Source of the DNA: CAYNTC01 sp964432925
GTDB lineage: Bacteria; Planctomycetota; Phycisphaerae; Sedimentisphaerales; Anaerobacaceae
NCBI GenBank assembly: GCA_964432925.1
Contig: CAYSPM010000042.1
Span: 1 to 17,946 of the forward strand
Direction: 5' to 3'
Length of the DNA stretch: 17,946 nucleotides
How positions within the stretch are numbered: position 1 is the first letter of the stretch; the number at the start of each line of letters is the position of its first letter. Made by a program: the position numbers and the translations under genes. The notes beneath the pieces were generated by a model. It had not been told where the DNA came from. It did no database searches and saw only the letters and a program-made list of their open reading frames with translations. Positions 11,405-17,946 of the stretch are shown here, one piece after another.

Positions 11405-14290
11405 TCAACAATCAATCGAATAGGCATCTGCTAAAATCTTAACCGGATGCCTTACAACGCAATCACTTATATGCTCGATTTGCATTTTGCAAGCGGCGCA
11501 TTCGGTTAGGACATATTTGGTAGGCGACTTTTTCAGCGCCTCTTTTAAGCTCACAGCTATCTGCGAGGAGAGTTCGTAGTTTTTCTTTTGCATGCCGAAT
11601 GTGCCGGCTAAGCCGCAGCAGCCAGCTTTAAGATCGGTGACTTCGACGCCACAAAGCTCACGCAGGAGCTTCGCGCTTGCCTGCGTGTCACCTACAGCAG
11701 CTAAATGGCACGGCAAATGGTAAACGTACTGCCATCGCCAAGCTGCGCTTGACGCTGCCACCCGCCGTCGTTTTAATTTGCCATTCTTAAAAAGGCCATA
11801 TAAATAATTCATCAGCTCATAAGTATTTTCAGAGACAAGTCTGGCATCGTCACCTTCGACAAAATGCCGAAGCTCTTCTTTCAAACACAAAGCCGCGCTC
11901 GGCTCGGAACAGACTATCTTATAGCCATTACGTACCGCCTCAGCCAGATGCTTAACGCTGTATAATAAATCCCGCCTGGCTGTTGCCGCATCACCGTATA
12001 CAATAGCAGGTAGCGGCGCAGGGCGTTGCTTCGGCAGAATGACCTCAATATTATTGCAGCGCAGAACATTAAGTACCGCAAAGCCAAGCTCATGGTCGTT
12101 GTAGTTTGCGTAAGTATCTACAAAATATGCCACTTTATCGATAGGCTTTTCTAACGGCTTGCATTTGTTGAGGTATCGGCGTCCAGCCTTGAGGAACGAT
12201 CCACGTGCAAAAGAGGGTATACTTCTTCGCCGGTCAAGGCCGGTTGTCTTTTCCAAGAGCAATTTTAAGCCAGGCAGCCTCATAAAGAAATTAGAAAGAG
12301 GACCAAACGTGCTGCCCACGGCACTGAGATAACGATTATGGCCGAGCAACCACTCTGTACGACGCAGGCCTTTGCGCTTGACATACTGAGCTCGTGCGGT
12401 AGCCATTAGCTTCGAGACGTCAACACCGGATGGGCACTGCAATAGGCACGCCTTGCAGTTGATGCACAAATCCAGAAACTGTCTAAAGGCCGACGATTCA
12501 AAATCCTTCTCATCCAACTGTCCGCTCGCCCAGAAATTCAGTATGTTGGTCTTTGCTCGCGGGCTTGCCATTTCCTCGCCAAGGGCACGAAATACCGGGC
12601 ACATCCGTAAATCGGGTTCTCGGCTGAGACACAGGCCGCAGCCATAGCACTGCTCAAGCTCCAGCTCAAGCTCATCGAGATTAAAGAGCAAATCAGTCTT
12701 AGCTCGCTCCGGCAAAATCCTGCGCGTTCTTCTTAGATCCCTAACCATAACATCCGGATCATCATTGATGATTTTACCGGGATTCATTATGCCTTCAGGG
12801 TCAAACATATTCTTGATTTTGCACAGGATCCGGTAAAACTTATCACCATACTGTTGCCTGACAAAGGCTGTCCTAACTAATCCGTCTGCGTGCTCACCGC
12901 TGATTGAGCCTCCCAGCGACCAAGCCAGATCAAAAACGTCTTTGGCAATCGCCTGCATTTTTTCTACGTCTGCCGGATCGCCAAGATCTAAATAAGGCCG
13001 CAAATGTAACTCGCCATCGCCAGCGTGTCCAAAGAAGGACATGGAAATGTCGTACTTTTTGCTGATCTCTTGAATACCCTTAATATACTCACCCAGCCTT
13101 GTATGTTTGACCGAGATATCCTCCATAAATTCAGCAGGGTGTTTTCTGCTGCGTTTTCTGTAAAGCAATGGTCCGGCATCATCGCGTGACTTCCATAGGC
13201 GAGCTTGCTCCTGTGGGTCCTGAACAATAGCACGGCCGCCAGCTAATTCTCCAACCGCGAAATCAGTATCTTCGAGTTTCTTTTGGACTTCGTCTTCTGC
13301 ATCACCAACATGCTCAACTAAAAGCACCGCTGCTGCAGCAGCAGGTAATATGTCGTGATATTCAGGCAATGCCTCACGTGCCAGGTCAATTAGAGTTTTG
13401 TCCATTAGTTCACATGCTGAGGCTCCGCTCTGCACAATAATCGGCACGGCTTTTGCCATCTTTTCGAGAGAATCGAACTTAAGCTGTAACAAACCCATGG
13501 CGGCAGGTAAGGGCACGGTTCTAAGTGTGATTTTTGTGAAAATAGCAAGCGTGCCTTCAGAGCCTGCTAACATGCGAGCCAAATCTATTCTGCCATCATG
13601 ACAAATGCCTGCTATGTTGTAGCCGCTCCGATTACGCCTGGATTTGGGCAAAGCCTTGGTAATAACAGCCTCATTTTGGGTGATAATAGAGAGACATTCG
13701 TTTGCAATCGACTCGACTTTTACGTCTTCAGACTGTTTGGGGTCAAAGTCATTCTTGAACTTCACCAGGCTTCCATCCGCCAGGACAGCCTCAATGCTTT
13801 CCACATACTCTCCGATATACCCGTATTGAAGGGAATGAATCCCAGTGGCATTATTAGCAACACAGCCTCCTACTGTCGCTCGGTTGGCGCTTGACGGATC
13901 GGGTCCGATTTTTCTGCTATACTCAGCTAAGCACTTATTTACATCATCAAGCACAACGCCCGGCTCACATGTCACTCTATATCCATCTTTACTGACGCTG
14001 ACTATCCTGTTCATATATCGCGTCATATCAAAAACAATACCGCTACATAGCGCCTCACCAGCTACTCCACTGCCGGCTCCCCGGGCAGCCACCGGTATAC
14101 CTTTGGTAGCAGCATATTTGACTACCGCAGCCACATCTGACTCTTCATGTGGTGCAACAACGCACTGCGGAACAATTCTATAAATGCTCGCATCGGTGCT
14201 GTATGCTGCCCTGTGGAGCATATCAGTAAAAACATCACCCCGTACAATCTTAGTCAGATCGTCTGCAATTGTGGATGCGGTTGGATTCAT
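11405..14290 (-). CDS. FAD/iron-sulfur D-2-hydroxyacid dehydrogenase (YdiJ-like)
   Basis: A 961-residue multidomain flavoprotein. The N-terminal FAD-binding domain (about 35-260) has ARGAGSGVAGEA (69-80), GGCVANNATG (141-150) and AGSEGTLAIF (242-251). The FAD-oxidase C domain (to about 510) has GHAGDGELHLRP (421-432) and SGEHADG (464-470). Two 4Fe-4S sites follow (Cys548, 551, 554, 564 and Cys609, 612, 615, 619). A C-terminal cysteine-rich (CCG-type) domain has Cys861, CCGLAGTFG at 891-899, Cys931 and Cys934. This order matches E. coli YdiJ (a D-2-hydroxyglutarate dehydrogenase) and fused D-lactate dehydrogenases. It should oxidise a D-2-hydroxyacid and pass electrons through the clusters to a membrane or soluble acceptor. 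The substrate (lactate, 2-hydroxyglutarate or glycolate) is undecided. It lies 38 bases after mlaF on the same strand and has no clear ribosome-binding site. Confidence 0.9.
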   Translation of the reverse strand: MNPTASTIADDLTKIVRGDVFTDMLHRAAYSTDASIYRIVPQCVVAPHEESDVAAVVKYAATKGIPVAARGAGSGVAGEALCSGIVFDMTRYMNRIVSVSKDGYRVTCEPGVVLDDVNKCLAEYSRKIGPDPSSANRATVGGCVANNATGIHSLQYGYIGEYVESIEAVLADGSLVKFKNDFDPKQSEDVKVESIANECLSIITQNEAVITKALPKSRRNRSGYNIAGICHDGRIDLARMLAGSEGTLAIFTKITLRTVPLPAAMGLLQLKFDSLEKMAKAVPIIVQSGASACELMDKTLIDLAREALPEYHDILPAAAAAVLLVEHVGDAEDEVQKKLEDTDFAVGELAGGRAIVQDPQEQARLWKSRDDAGPLLYRKRSRKHPAEFMEDISVKHTRLGEYIKGIQEISKKYDISMSFFGHAGDGELHLRPYLDLGDPADVEKMQAIAKDVFDLAWSLGGSISGEHADGLVRTAFVRQQYGDKFYRILCKIKNMFDPEGIMNPGKIINDDPDVMVRDLRRTRRILPERAKTDLLFNLDELELELEQCYGCGLCLSREPDLRMCPVFRALGEEMASPRAKTNILNFWASGQLDEKDFESSAFRQFLDLCINCKACLLQCPSGVDVSKLMATARAQYVKRKGLRRTEWLLGHNRYLSAVGSTFGPLSNFFMRLPGLKLLLEKTTGLDRRRSIPSFARGSFLKAGRRYLNKCKPLEKPIDKVAYFVDTYANYNDHELGFAVLNVLRCNNIEVILPKQRPAPLPAIVYGDAATARRDLLYSVKHLAEAVRNGYKIVCSEPSAALCLKEELRHFVEGDDARLVSENTYELMNYLYGLFKNGKLKRRRVAASSAAWRWQYVYHLPCHLAAVGDTQASAKLLRELCGVEVTDLKAGCCGLAGTFGMQKKNYELSSQIAVSLKEALKKSPTKYVLTECAACKMQIEHISDCVVRHPVKILADAYSIDC

Positions 14291-14328
14291 CGTTCTTAGT
14301 GTGCTGTAAAGAGCTAAGTGATTGTTCG

Positions 14329-15204
14329 CTAACCCTCGAAATCACTGGGCAGGAACTGTGCTTTGGCAAGTGCCCCACTCAAGCGCAGAACCGCAAGGTC
14401 ATCCTCACTGACTTTGCCCTCGATGAACTGCTGAACAATAGGATGGGGATGACTGCGTATGTAATCAGCGTCACCATCGGCAACGATTTTACCGTGGTGC
14501 AACATGATTATCCGATCAGCGACCTTGTAAGCGCTTTTCATATCATGTGTAACAACCACAGTTGTCACTCCAAGTTCTCGCTGCAGTTTCAAAATGATCT
14601 CATTGATTATATCTGCGCGAATGGGATCGAGTCCAGTCGTGGGCTCATCGTAAAGAATTACCTCGGGATTGAGCGCGATAGCACGGGCTAAGGCTACCCT
14701 TTTACGTTGTCCACCTGAAAGATTAGCAGGATAATAGTTTTGAAAGCCATCAAGGCCAACCATTGCCAGTTTGGCTTTGACCACTTCATCAACTTCCCGC
14801 CAATTAGTTTTCATGAAGTGCTGTCTTATTGGGAACATTATGTTCTCAGCAACGCTAAGACTGTCAAACAGCGCCCCTTCCTGGAAGAGAAAACCATAAT
14901 GGGTGCGAATTGTGCTTAACTCGTCTTCGCTCAGATTGTCGATTCGGCGATCGTTGAAAAATACCTCTCCTGAGGTAGGTCTTAATAAGACTATGAAATG
15001 CTTTATTAAAACCGTCTTGCCGCAGCCGCTCGGACCAATTACGACTGTTGTTTTACTCTTTTTAATAGCCAGCGAGACACTGTCAAGCACAAGATTGCTA
15101 CCGAATCTCTTCGTCAAGTTCTTAATCGTGAGAATAGCTGAGTTACTGCTGTCGACCGTCGGCTTGATCTTGTTGCTGACGTTGTATGGTTCTGCTTCAT
15201 TCAC
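14329..15204 (-). CDS. mlaF: ABC transporter ATPase, MlaF type
   Basis: All nucleotide-binding motifs are present: Walker A GPSGCGKT (57-64), Q-loop Gln108 in FLFQEGALFDSL, signature LSGGQRKRVALARAI (162-176), Walker B VILYDE (182-187) and switch His220. The EGALFDSLSVAENIMFP stretch and the LSGGQRKR signature are typical of MlaF/Ttg2A, the cytoplasmic motor of MlaE-type lipid transporters that move phospholipids between the membranes. At 291 residues it is slightly longer than the usual 260-270, with an N-terminal extension of about 20 residues. The start is a GTG (15204-15202), since no ATG occurs before the Walker A motif. The permease gene lies 38 bases upstream and a dehydrogenase follows; no MlaD-like gene is adjacent. 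Confidence 0.92.
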   Translation of the reverse strand: MNEAEPYNVSNKIKPTVDSSNSAILTIKNLTKRFGSNLVLDSVSLAIKKSKTTVVIGPSGCGKTVLIKHFIVLLRPTSGEVFFNDRRIDNLSEDELSTIRTHYGFLFQEGALFDSLSVAENIMFPIRQHFMKTNWREVDEVVKAKLAMVGLDGFQNYYPANLSGGQRKRVALARAIALNPEVILYDEPTTGLDPIRADIINEIILKLQRELGVTTVVVTHDMKSAYKVADRIIMLHHGKIVADGDADYIRSHPHPIVQQFIEGKVSEDDLAVLRLSGALAKAQFLPSDFEG

Positions 15205-15242
15205 TGCTGTTATCCGATCCTTTTTTTGCCAATCTCACACTA

Positions 15243-16055
15243 TTAAGCCACAATGCTTTTGAGTGGCCAAAAAGTAAGATAAATCGATTTGAATACGACC
15301 GCCAGCGCAAAATCCAGCGCCAGTATCGAGATGAAACTGGCTACGAAAGCCTCCGTGCAGGCTTGGCCAACGCCATGCGCCCCCTCCTTACAGTTGAAGC
15401 CCTTGTAACAGCTAATAAGAGCGATTGCCCCACCGAAAAAGAACCCCTTTACGACCCCGATGGACAAATCCCATAATTCCACGCCGTACGAACTGTAGCT
15501 CCAGTACGCCTGGCTATTAATGTCCAGTTGGACGAAGCTAACCAACGCTCCTCCGAGGACACCTAAAAGATCAGCATAGATTATTAGAAACGGCGTGAGC
15601 AACAGACACGCCAATACTCGGGGCGCAACCAGATGTCGAATCGGGTCGGTACCCATGCTCCTTATCGCATCTATCTGTTCGGTCACATTCATGGTGCCAA
15701 GCTCTGCGGTCAAGGCCCCTCCGACACGCCCTGCTAACATTACAGCGGCAAGTACCGGGCCCAATTCCTTCACCACCGAGATATTAATTAGCACACCAAG
15801 ATGCTCCTCAAGGCCCATTCCTGCCAGTTGATCGTACGCCTGCACGGCCAGAGTCATACCTACAAATGCACCCGTTATCATTACGACCGGCACGCTTCGC
15901 ACCCCAATTATGTTCATCTGGGTCCAAATCAAAGGGTATGTCTGACTACTTGCGCAGCTATGGATCGAGATAGCAATCGACCGCCAGATGAAGCGGCCGA
16001 ATCGCCCCGCATTGCTTACATCTTCTACCGTTCTGGCTCCAAGTGTTGCAAGCAT
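15243..16055 (-). CDS. mlaE: ABC transporter permease, MlaE type
   Basis: The 270-residue integral membrane protein matches the MlaE/YrbE permease family. It has an amphipathic N-terminal region, then GVRSVPVVMITGAFVGM (51-67), the conserved MLAGRVGGALTAELGTMNVTEQIDA stretch, and AIRSMGTDPIRHLVAPRVLA, the loop that contacts the ATPase, followed by several hydrophobic helices. MlaE dimers form the inner-membrane channel of retrograde or anterograde phospholipid transport. GGGAGG six bases before the ATG (16055-16053) supports the start. It leads the operon with mlaF 38 bases downstream. The usual periplasmic partner, an MCE-domain MlaD protein, is not in this window, so it must be elsewhere or the transporter works without it. 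Confidence 0.92.
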   Translation of the reverse strand: MLATLGARTVEDVSNAGRFGRFIWRSIAISIHSCASSQTYPLIWTQMNIIGVRSVPVVMITGAFVGMTLAVQAYDQLAGMGLEEHLGVLINISVVKELGPVLAAVMLAGRVGGALTAELGTMNVTEQIDAIRSMGTDPIRHLVAPRVLACLLLTPFLIIYADLLGVLGGALVSFVQLDINSQAYWSYSSYGVELWDLSIGVVKGFFFGGAIALISCYKGFNCKEGAHGVGQACTEAFVASFISILALDFALAVVFKSIYLTFWPLKSIVA

Positions 16056-16142
16056 GATCGACCTCCCAAAATAGCTCTCACCCCACCCAATGCGAGAGCG
16101 ATCTTTAACTTATTAGCCCATCCTATTGACAAGATCTAAATT

Positions 16143-16171
16143 CTTTTACCAGCCTATATCTGCATTGTCAA
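16143..16171 (-). promoter_or_regulatory. Candidate promoter of the mlaE-mlaF-dehydrogenase operon
   Basis: On the minus strand a perfect TTGACA (16171-16166), a 17-base spacer and TAAAAG (16148-16143, four of six consensus positions) precede mlaE, giving a leader of about 80 bases. It lies in the roughly 400-base gap between mlaE and the ABC-2 permease gene. Besides the weak reading frame at 16299, I see nothing else there. Confidence 0.45.
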
Positions 16172-16298
16172 GTTTATCGTCTATACACTTTGGGATGTCC
16201 AAGGAACATCGTATCCCAACTGACTGCTCAGATTTTACTGTCGATTAGGATCGGAATCTTCAGACTGCTCACCGTCAGTTTATTAATGGGAGGCAAAT

Positions 16299-16544
16299 AT
16301 GAATCCAGATGAAAATTCACGCCCAAGCCCACGTCCGAAAATGCAAATAGAATGCAAATATCTTTGGGCAAACATCCAATGGCCGAAAACAGCCCTCATG
16401 GGTCTCGATATTGTAACAATGTTATCATTGCGCAGTGTATTACCAATTGCACCTTTGTCTGTTATTGCTCCGTTCTTCGTAGTATCATTACGCCGAGAAG
16501 GAAAGAAACGGTACCTATGCTCAATACTATGCCGCACGGCGTGA
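16299..16544 (+). CDS. Possible small protein, overlapping the permease 3' end antisense
   Basis: An 81-codon frame starts with ATG behind an excellent ribosome-binding site (GGGAGG, five bases upstream). Its first 20 residues (MNPDENSRPSPRPKMQIECK) are hydrophilic and Pro-rich, and a moderately hydrophobic segment follows (about 34-65). The last 83 bases lie opposite the end of the ABC-2 permease gene, so the C-terminal third may be an artefact of antisense reading or a truncated gene. I recognise no family and see no convincing promoter. The ribosome-binding site is the only strong argument for it. Confidence 0.28.
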   Translation: MNPDENSRPSPRPKMQIECKYLWANIQWPKTALMGLDIVTMLSLRSVLPIAPLSVIAPFFVVSLRREGKKRYLCSILCRTA

Positions 16545-17733
16545 TCATTTCCATCAGCGTGAAGTCACGCCAAATAGCACCCTCCATCGCGAGTATGCTC
16601 CATTTGATGGGACTGATATGACTGATGCTGCGCAGCCATTGAGGCATTGCGCTCAATGGAAAAAACATACCTCCGCCAAGCATTGCCATGACCATAAATA
16701 TTGCCCACGTTAAGCCGGCCACGCCCTGTTCTGTCCTACCGAGTGTACTGGCGATCATCATGAGTCCCACAAAGCAGAACACTACACAGGTTGCTGCCGG
16801 CACAAAAAGCATTGGCTCGCTAATAGGCATTTTAAAGATAACCTTCGCGCCGGCACACTGAAGACAAACCACGGCTGTGCATGCGAATAAGCACGCCAGA
16901 GTCTTCCCCCCAAGAATATTAACATGTGACAGCGGAGCTATTAGTAAACGCTGGAATGTCCCTACTCTGCGTTCGTTCACTATTGAAGCGGCAAACGTTG
17001 CCGCACAGGCTATAAGACCCCATATTGTCGCCGGAGCAAACGTAATCTGAAATGACGATTTAGGTCCCTCACTTTCCCTTCTGACATCCACCTTGGACAC
17101 ATTGAGCATGTCTCCATCAAAGCCTGACATATAATGGGAGTCGTTAAAGTCACGCAGCAACTTGTCGAATGAGTCAATGAGATTGAGAAGTAATCCGATC
17201 TCTATCGCGGTCAGTTTCGTTATCTGTTGTATGTCATTGCGCCAGACGTCAACCTGGCCGCGCATCCAATCGCGATCACGAACCTTTTCACCGAAAGCCT
17301 CAAACTGCGCCTTAACCAGGAGTCCCTCCAAGTAGCCGCTTTCCATACGTCGTGCTGGATCCACGGCTATCTCAAGCTTTGGGTTGTTACTATCGAAAAT
17401 TGCTTCAAAACCATCTCCAAATCCTTCCTTTATGCAGATAGCCGCAACCTGCTTTCCAGTCCTCACCTGATCGAAAGCCTCATCCCTGCTACGGTGAGTC
17501 AAGCTAAGGGCCTCGTAGCACTCCAAACGCGATACGTAAAGTTGAGAGAATTCAGATTGGTCCTCGTCCACCAAAGCGACTTTCATTCCGGAAGGTCCTT
17601 TGTCGCCATTTGAAGTTATAGCTCCGAAGAAGAAGGAGATAATTGCAGGAAAACAAAACGCCATAAACAAAGCAAATTTATCTCGCCTCAATATACAAAG
17701 GTCCTTCAGTGCTAATATCAGTGATTTCTTCAT
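16462..17733 (-). CDS. ABC-2 type exporter permease
   Basis: The 423-residue protein has the layout of ABC-2 permeases of the YhhJ/YbhS type. A cytoplasmic start (MKKSLILALKDLCILRRDKF) leads into one helix (about 18-40), then an extracytoplasmic domain of about 190 residues, then five hydrophobic helices. The conserved coupling region NERRVGTFQRLLIAPLS comes after the second helix, and SAMPQWLRSISHISP appears before the last helices. The ATG at 17733 has AAGGG about five bases upstream; a TTG at 17754 would add seven residues but has no ribosome-binding site. Such permeases export drugs, lipids or polysaccharide precursors with a separate ATPase, which must lie to the right. The end of a second permease visible at the window edge suggests a paired-permease exporter. 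Confidence 0.85.
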   Translation of the reverse strand: MKKSLILALKDLCILRRDKFALFMAFCFPAIISFFFGAITSNGDKGPSGMKVALVDEDQSEFSQLYVSRLECYEALSLTHRSRDEAFDQVRTGKQVAAICIKEGFGDGFEAIFDSNNPKLEIAVDPARRMESGYLEGLLVKAQFEAFGEKVRDRDWMRGQVDVWRNDIQQITKLTAIEIGLLLNLIDSFDKLLRDFNDSHYMSGFDGDMLNVSKVDVRRESEGPKSSFQITFAPATIWGLIACAATFAASIVNERRVGTFQRLLIAPLSHVNILGGKTLACLFACTAVVCLQCAGAKVIFKMPISEPMLFVPAATCVVFCFVGLMMIASTLGRTEQGVAGLTWAIFMVMAMLGGGMFFPLSAMPQWLRSISHISPIKWSILAMEGAIWRDFTLMEMITPCGIVLSIGTVSFLLGVMILRRTEQ

Positions 17734-17763
17734 TCGTCCCTTTAATCTGCCCAATCCAGCTAA

Positions 17764-17830
17764 TTCGCTTTGCTATAGCTACGCGAAGGCGAGCAACTCA
17801 GCGAGCCTTCATGCATCGGCGAAGCGCTTC
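17764..17830. repeat. Palindrome-rich spacer between two permease genes
   Basis: Within 67 bases there are TTCGC (17764-17768) pairing with GCGAA (17783-17787), GCTATAGC (17772-17779), GAAGGC (17785-17790) pairing with GCCTTC (17805-17810), ATGCAT (17811-17816) and the 10-bp palindrome GAAGCGCTTC (17821-17830). It occupies most of the gap between the permease start and the end of the upstream partial gene. It resembles a REP-like interspersed element or a folded leader. Confidence 0.4.
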
Positions 17831-17909
17831 ACAGAGACGAGTTGCCGAGGTGAGTGATCTCATCGAGATTGTTAGGCTTCTCTTCAAGCTCCGCCATGCT
17901 TTTTCGTGT

Positions 17910-17946
17910 TTAGCTATCTTGCCTTCGCAGCATAGCAACGCCCAGC
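17910..17946 (-). CDS. C-terminus of a second ABC-2 type permease, cut by window edge
   Basis: The minus strand entering at the right edge reads LGVAMLRRQDS and stops at TAA (17912-17910). This closely parallels LGVMILRRTEQ, the C-terminus of the permease at 16462-17733, so the upstream gene is probably a paralogous ABC-2 permease of the same exporter. Only eleven residues are visible. Its stop lies about 176 bases before the next permease ATG, a long gap for one operon. Confidence 0.45.
   Translation of the reverse strand, partial: LGVAMLRRQDS

Noticed and set aside
11353..11421. CRISPR-like array
   Set aside because: The repeat units are only seven bases long with no spacers, and no cas genes are nearby.
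16283..16537. Minus-strand frame of 84 codons continuing from the permease region
   Set aside because: It overlaps the permease C-terminus in another frame, has no ribosome-binding site, and its translation looks random.

Overview
The window is from a bacterium of moderate GC with a double-membrane envelope. The MlaE/MlaF-type lipid transporter pair points to an outer membrane. Housekeeping genes are spread over short operons with long intergenic spacers, and the intergenic DNA carries short repeats. A Planctomycetota- or candidate-phylum-like metagenomic genome would fit, but nothing here fixes the taxonomy, so this is a weak inference. TGA ends several intact genes (for example at 5473-5475), so the standard code is in use.

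Left block (1-3556, minus strand): an operon reads leftward as amrS (AmmeMemoRadiSam-type radical SAM enzyme), pdxB-like erythronate-4-phosphate dehydrogenase, then folP (dihydropteroate synthase). Beyond folP, a very good sigma70-type promoter drives an MNT nucleotidyltransferase and the first nine codons of a HEPN gene that runs off the left edge. This is a MntA/HepT toxin-antitoxin pair.

Central accessory block (about 3564-10597, plus strand): five tightly packed, often overlapping genes encode a strongly diverged phosphoglucose-isomerase-like protein, a HIT-family protein, a two-helix membrane-anchored PLD-like protein, a fusion of a nucleoside-deoxyribosyltransferase-like domain to a SAM methyltransferase, and a double-SIS protein. 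They read as one sugar-phosphate/nucleotide chemistry unit with a membrane component, and I do not recognise it as a named system. It is followed by a UPF0158 gene, a second MNT gene, and a HEPN toxin gene killed by an in-frame TGA just before its catalytic RX4HXY motif, then by a fragment matching the 3' end of UPF0158. Imperfect direct repeats of about 72-74 bp lie at 3564-3637 and 10460-10531. A second 22-bp element is shared at 3774-3795 and 10536-10557. Together they bracket the block and suggest a transferred or duplicated island beside the amrS leader. A four-helix membrane protein of unknown function follows.

Right block (11405-17946, minus strand): an operon from a plausible promoter at 16143-16171 encodes MlaE-type permease, MlaF-type ATPase and a 961-residue FAD/iron-sulfur 2-hydroxyacid dehydrogenase of the YdiJ type. 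No MCE (MlaD-like) gene is present. Upstream lie an ABC-2 exporter permease and the last eleven codons of what looks like a second, related permease. They are separated by a palindrome-rich spacer.
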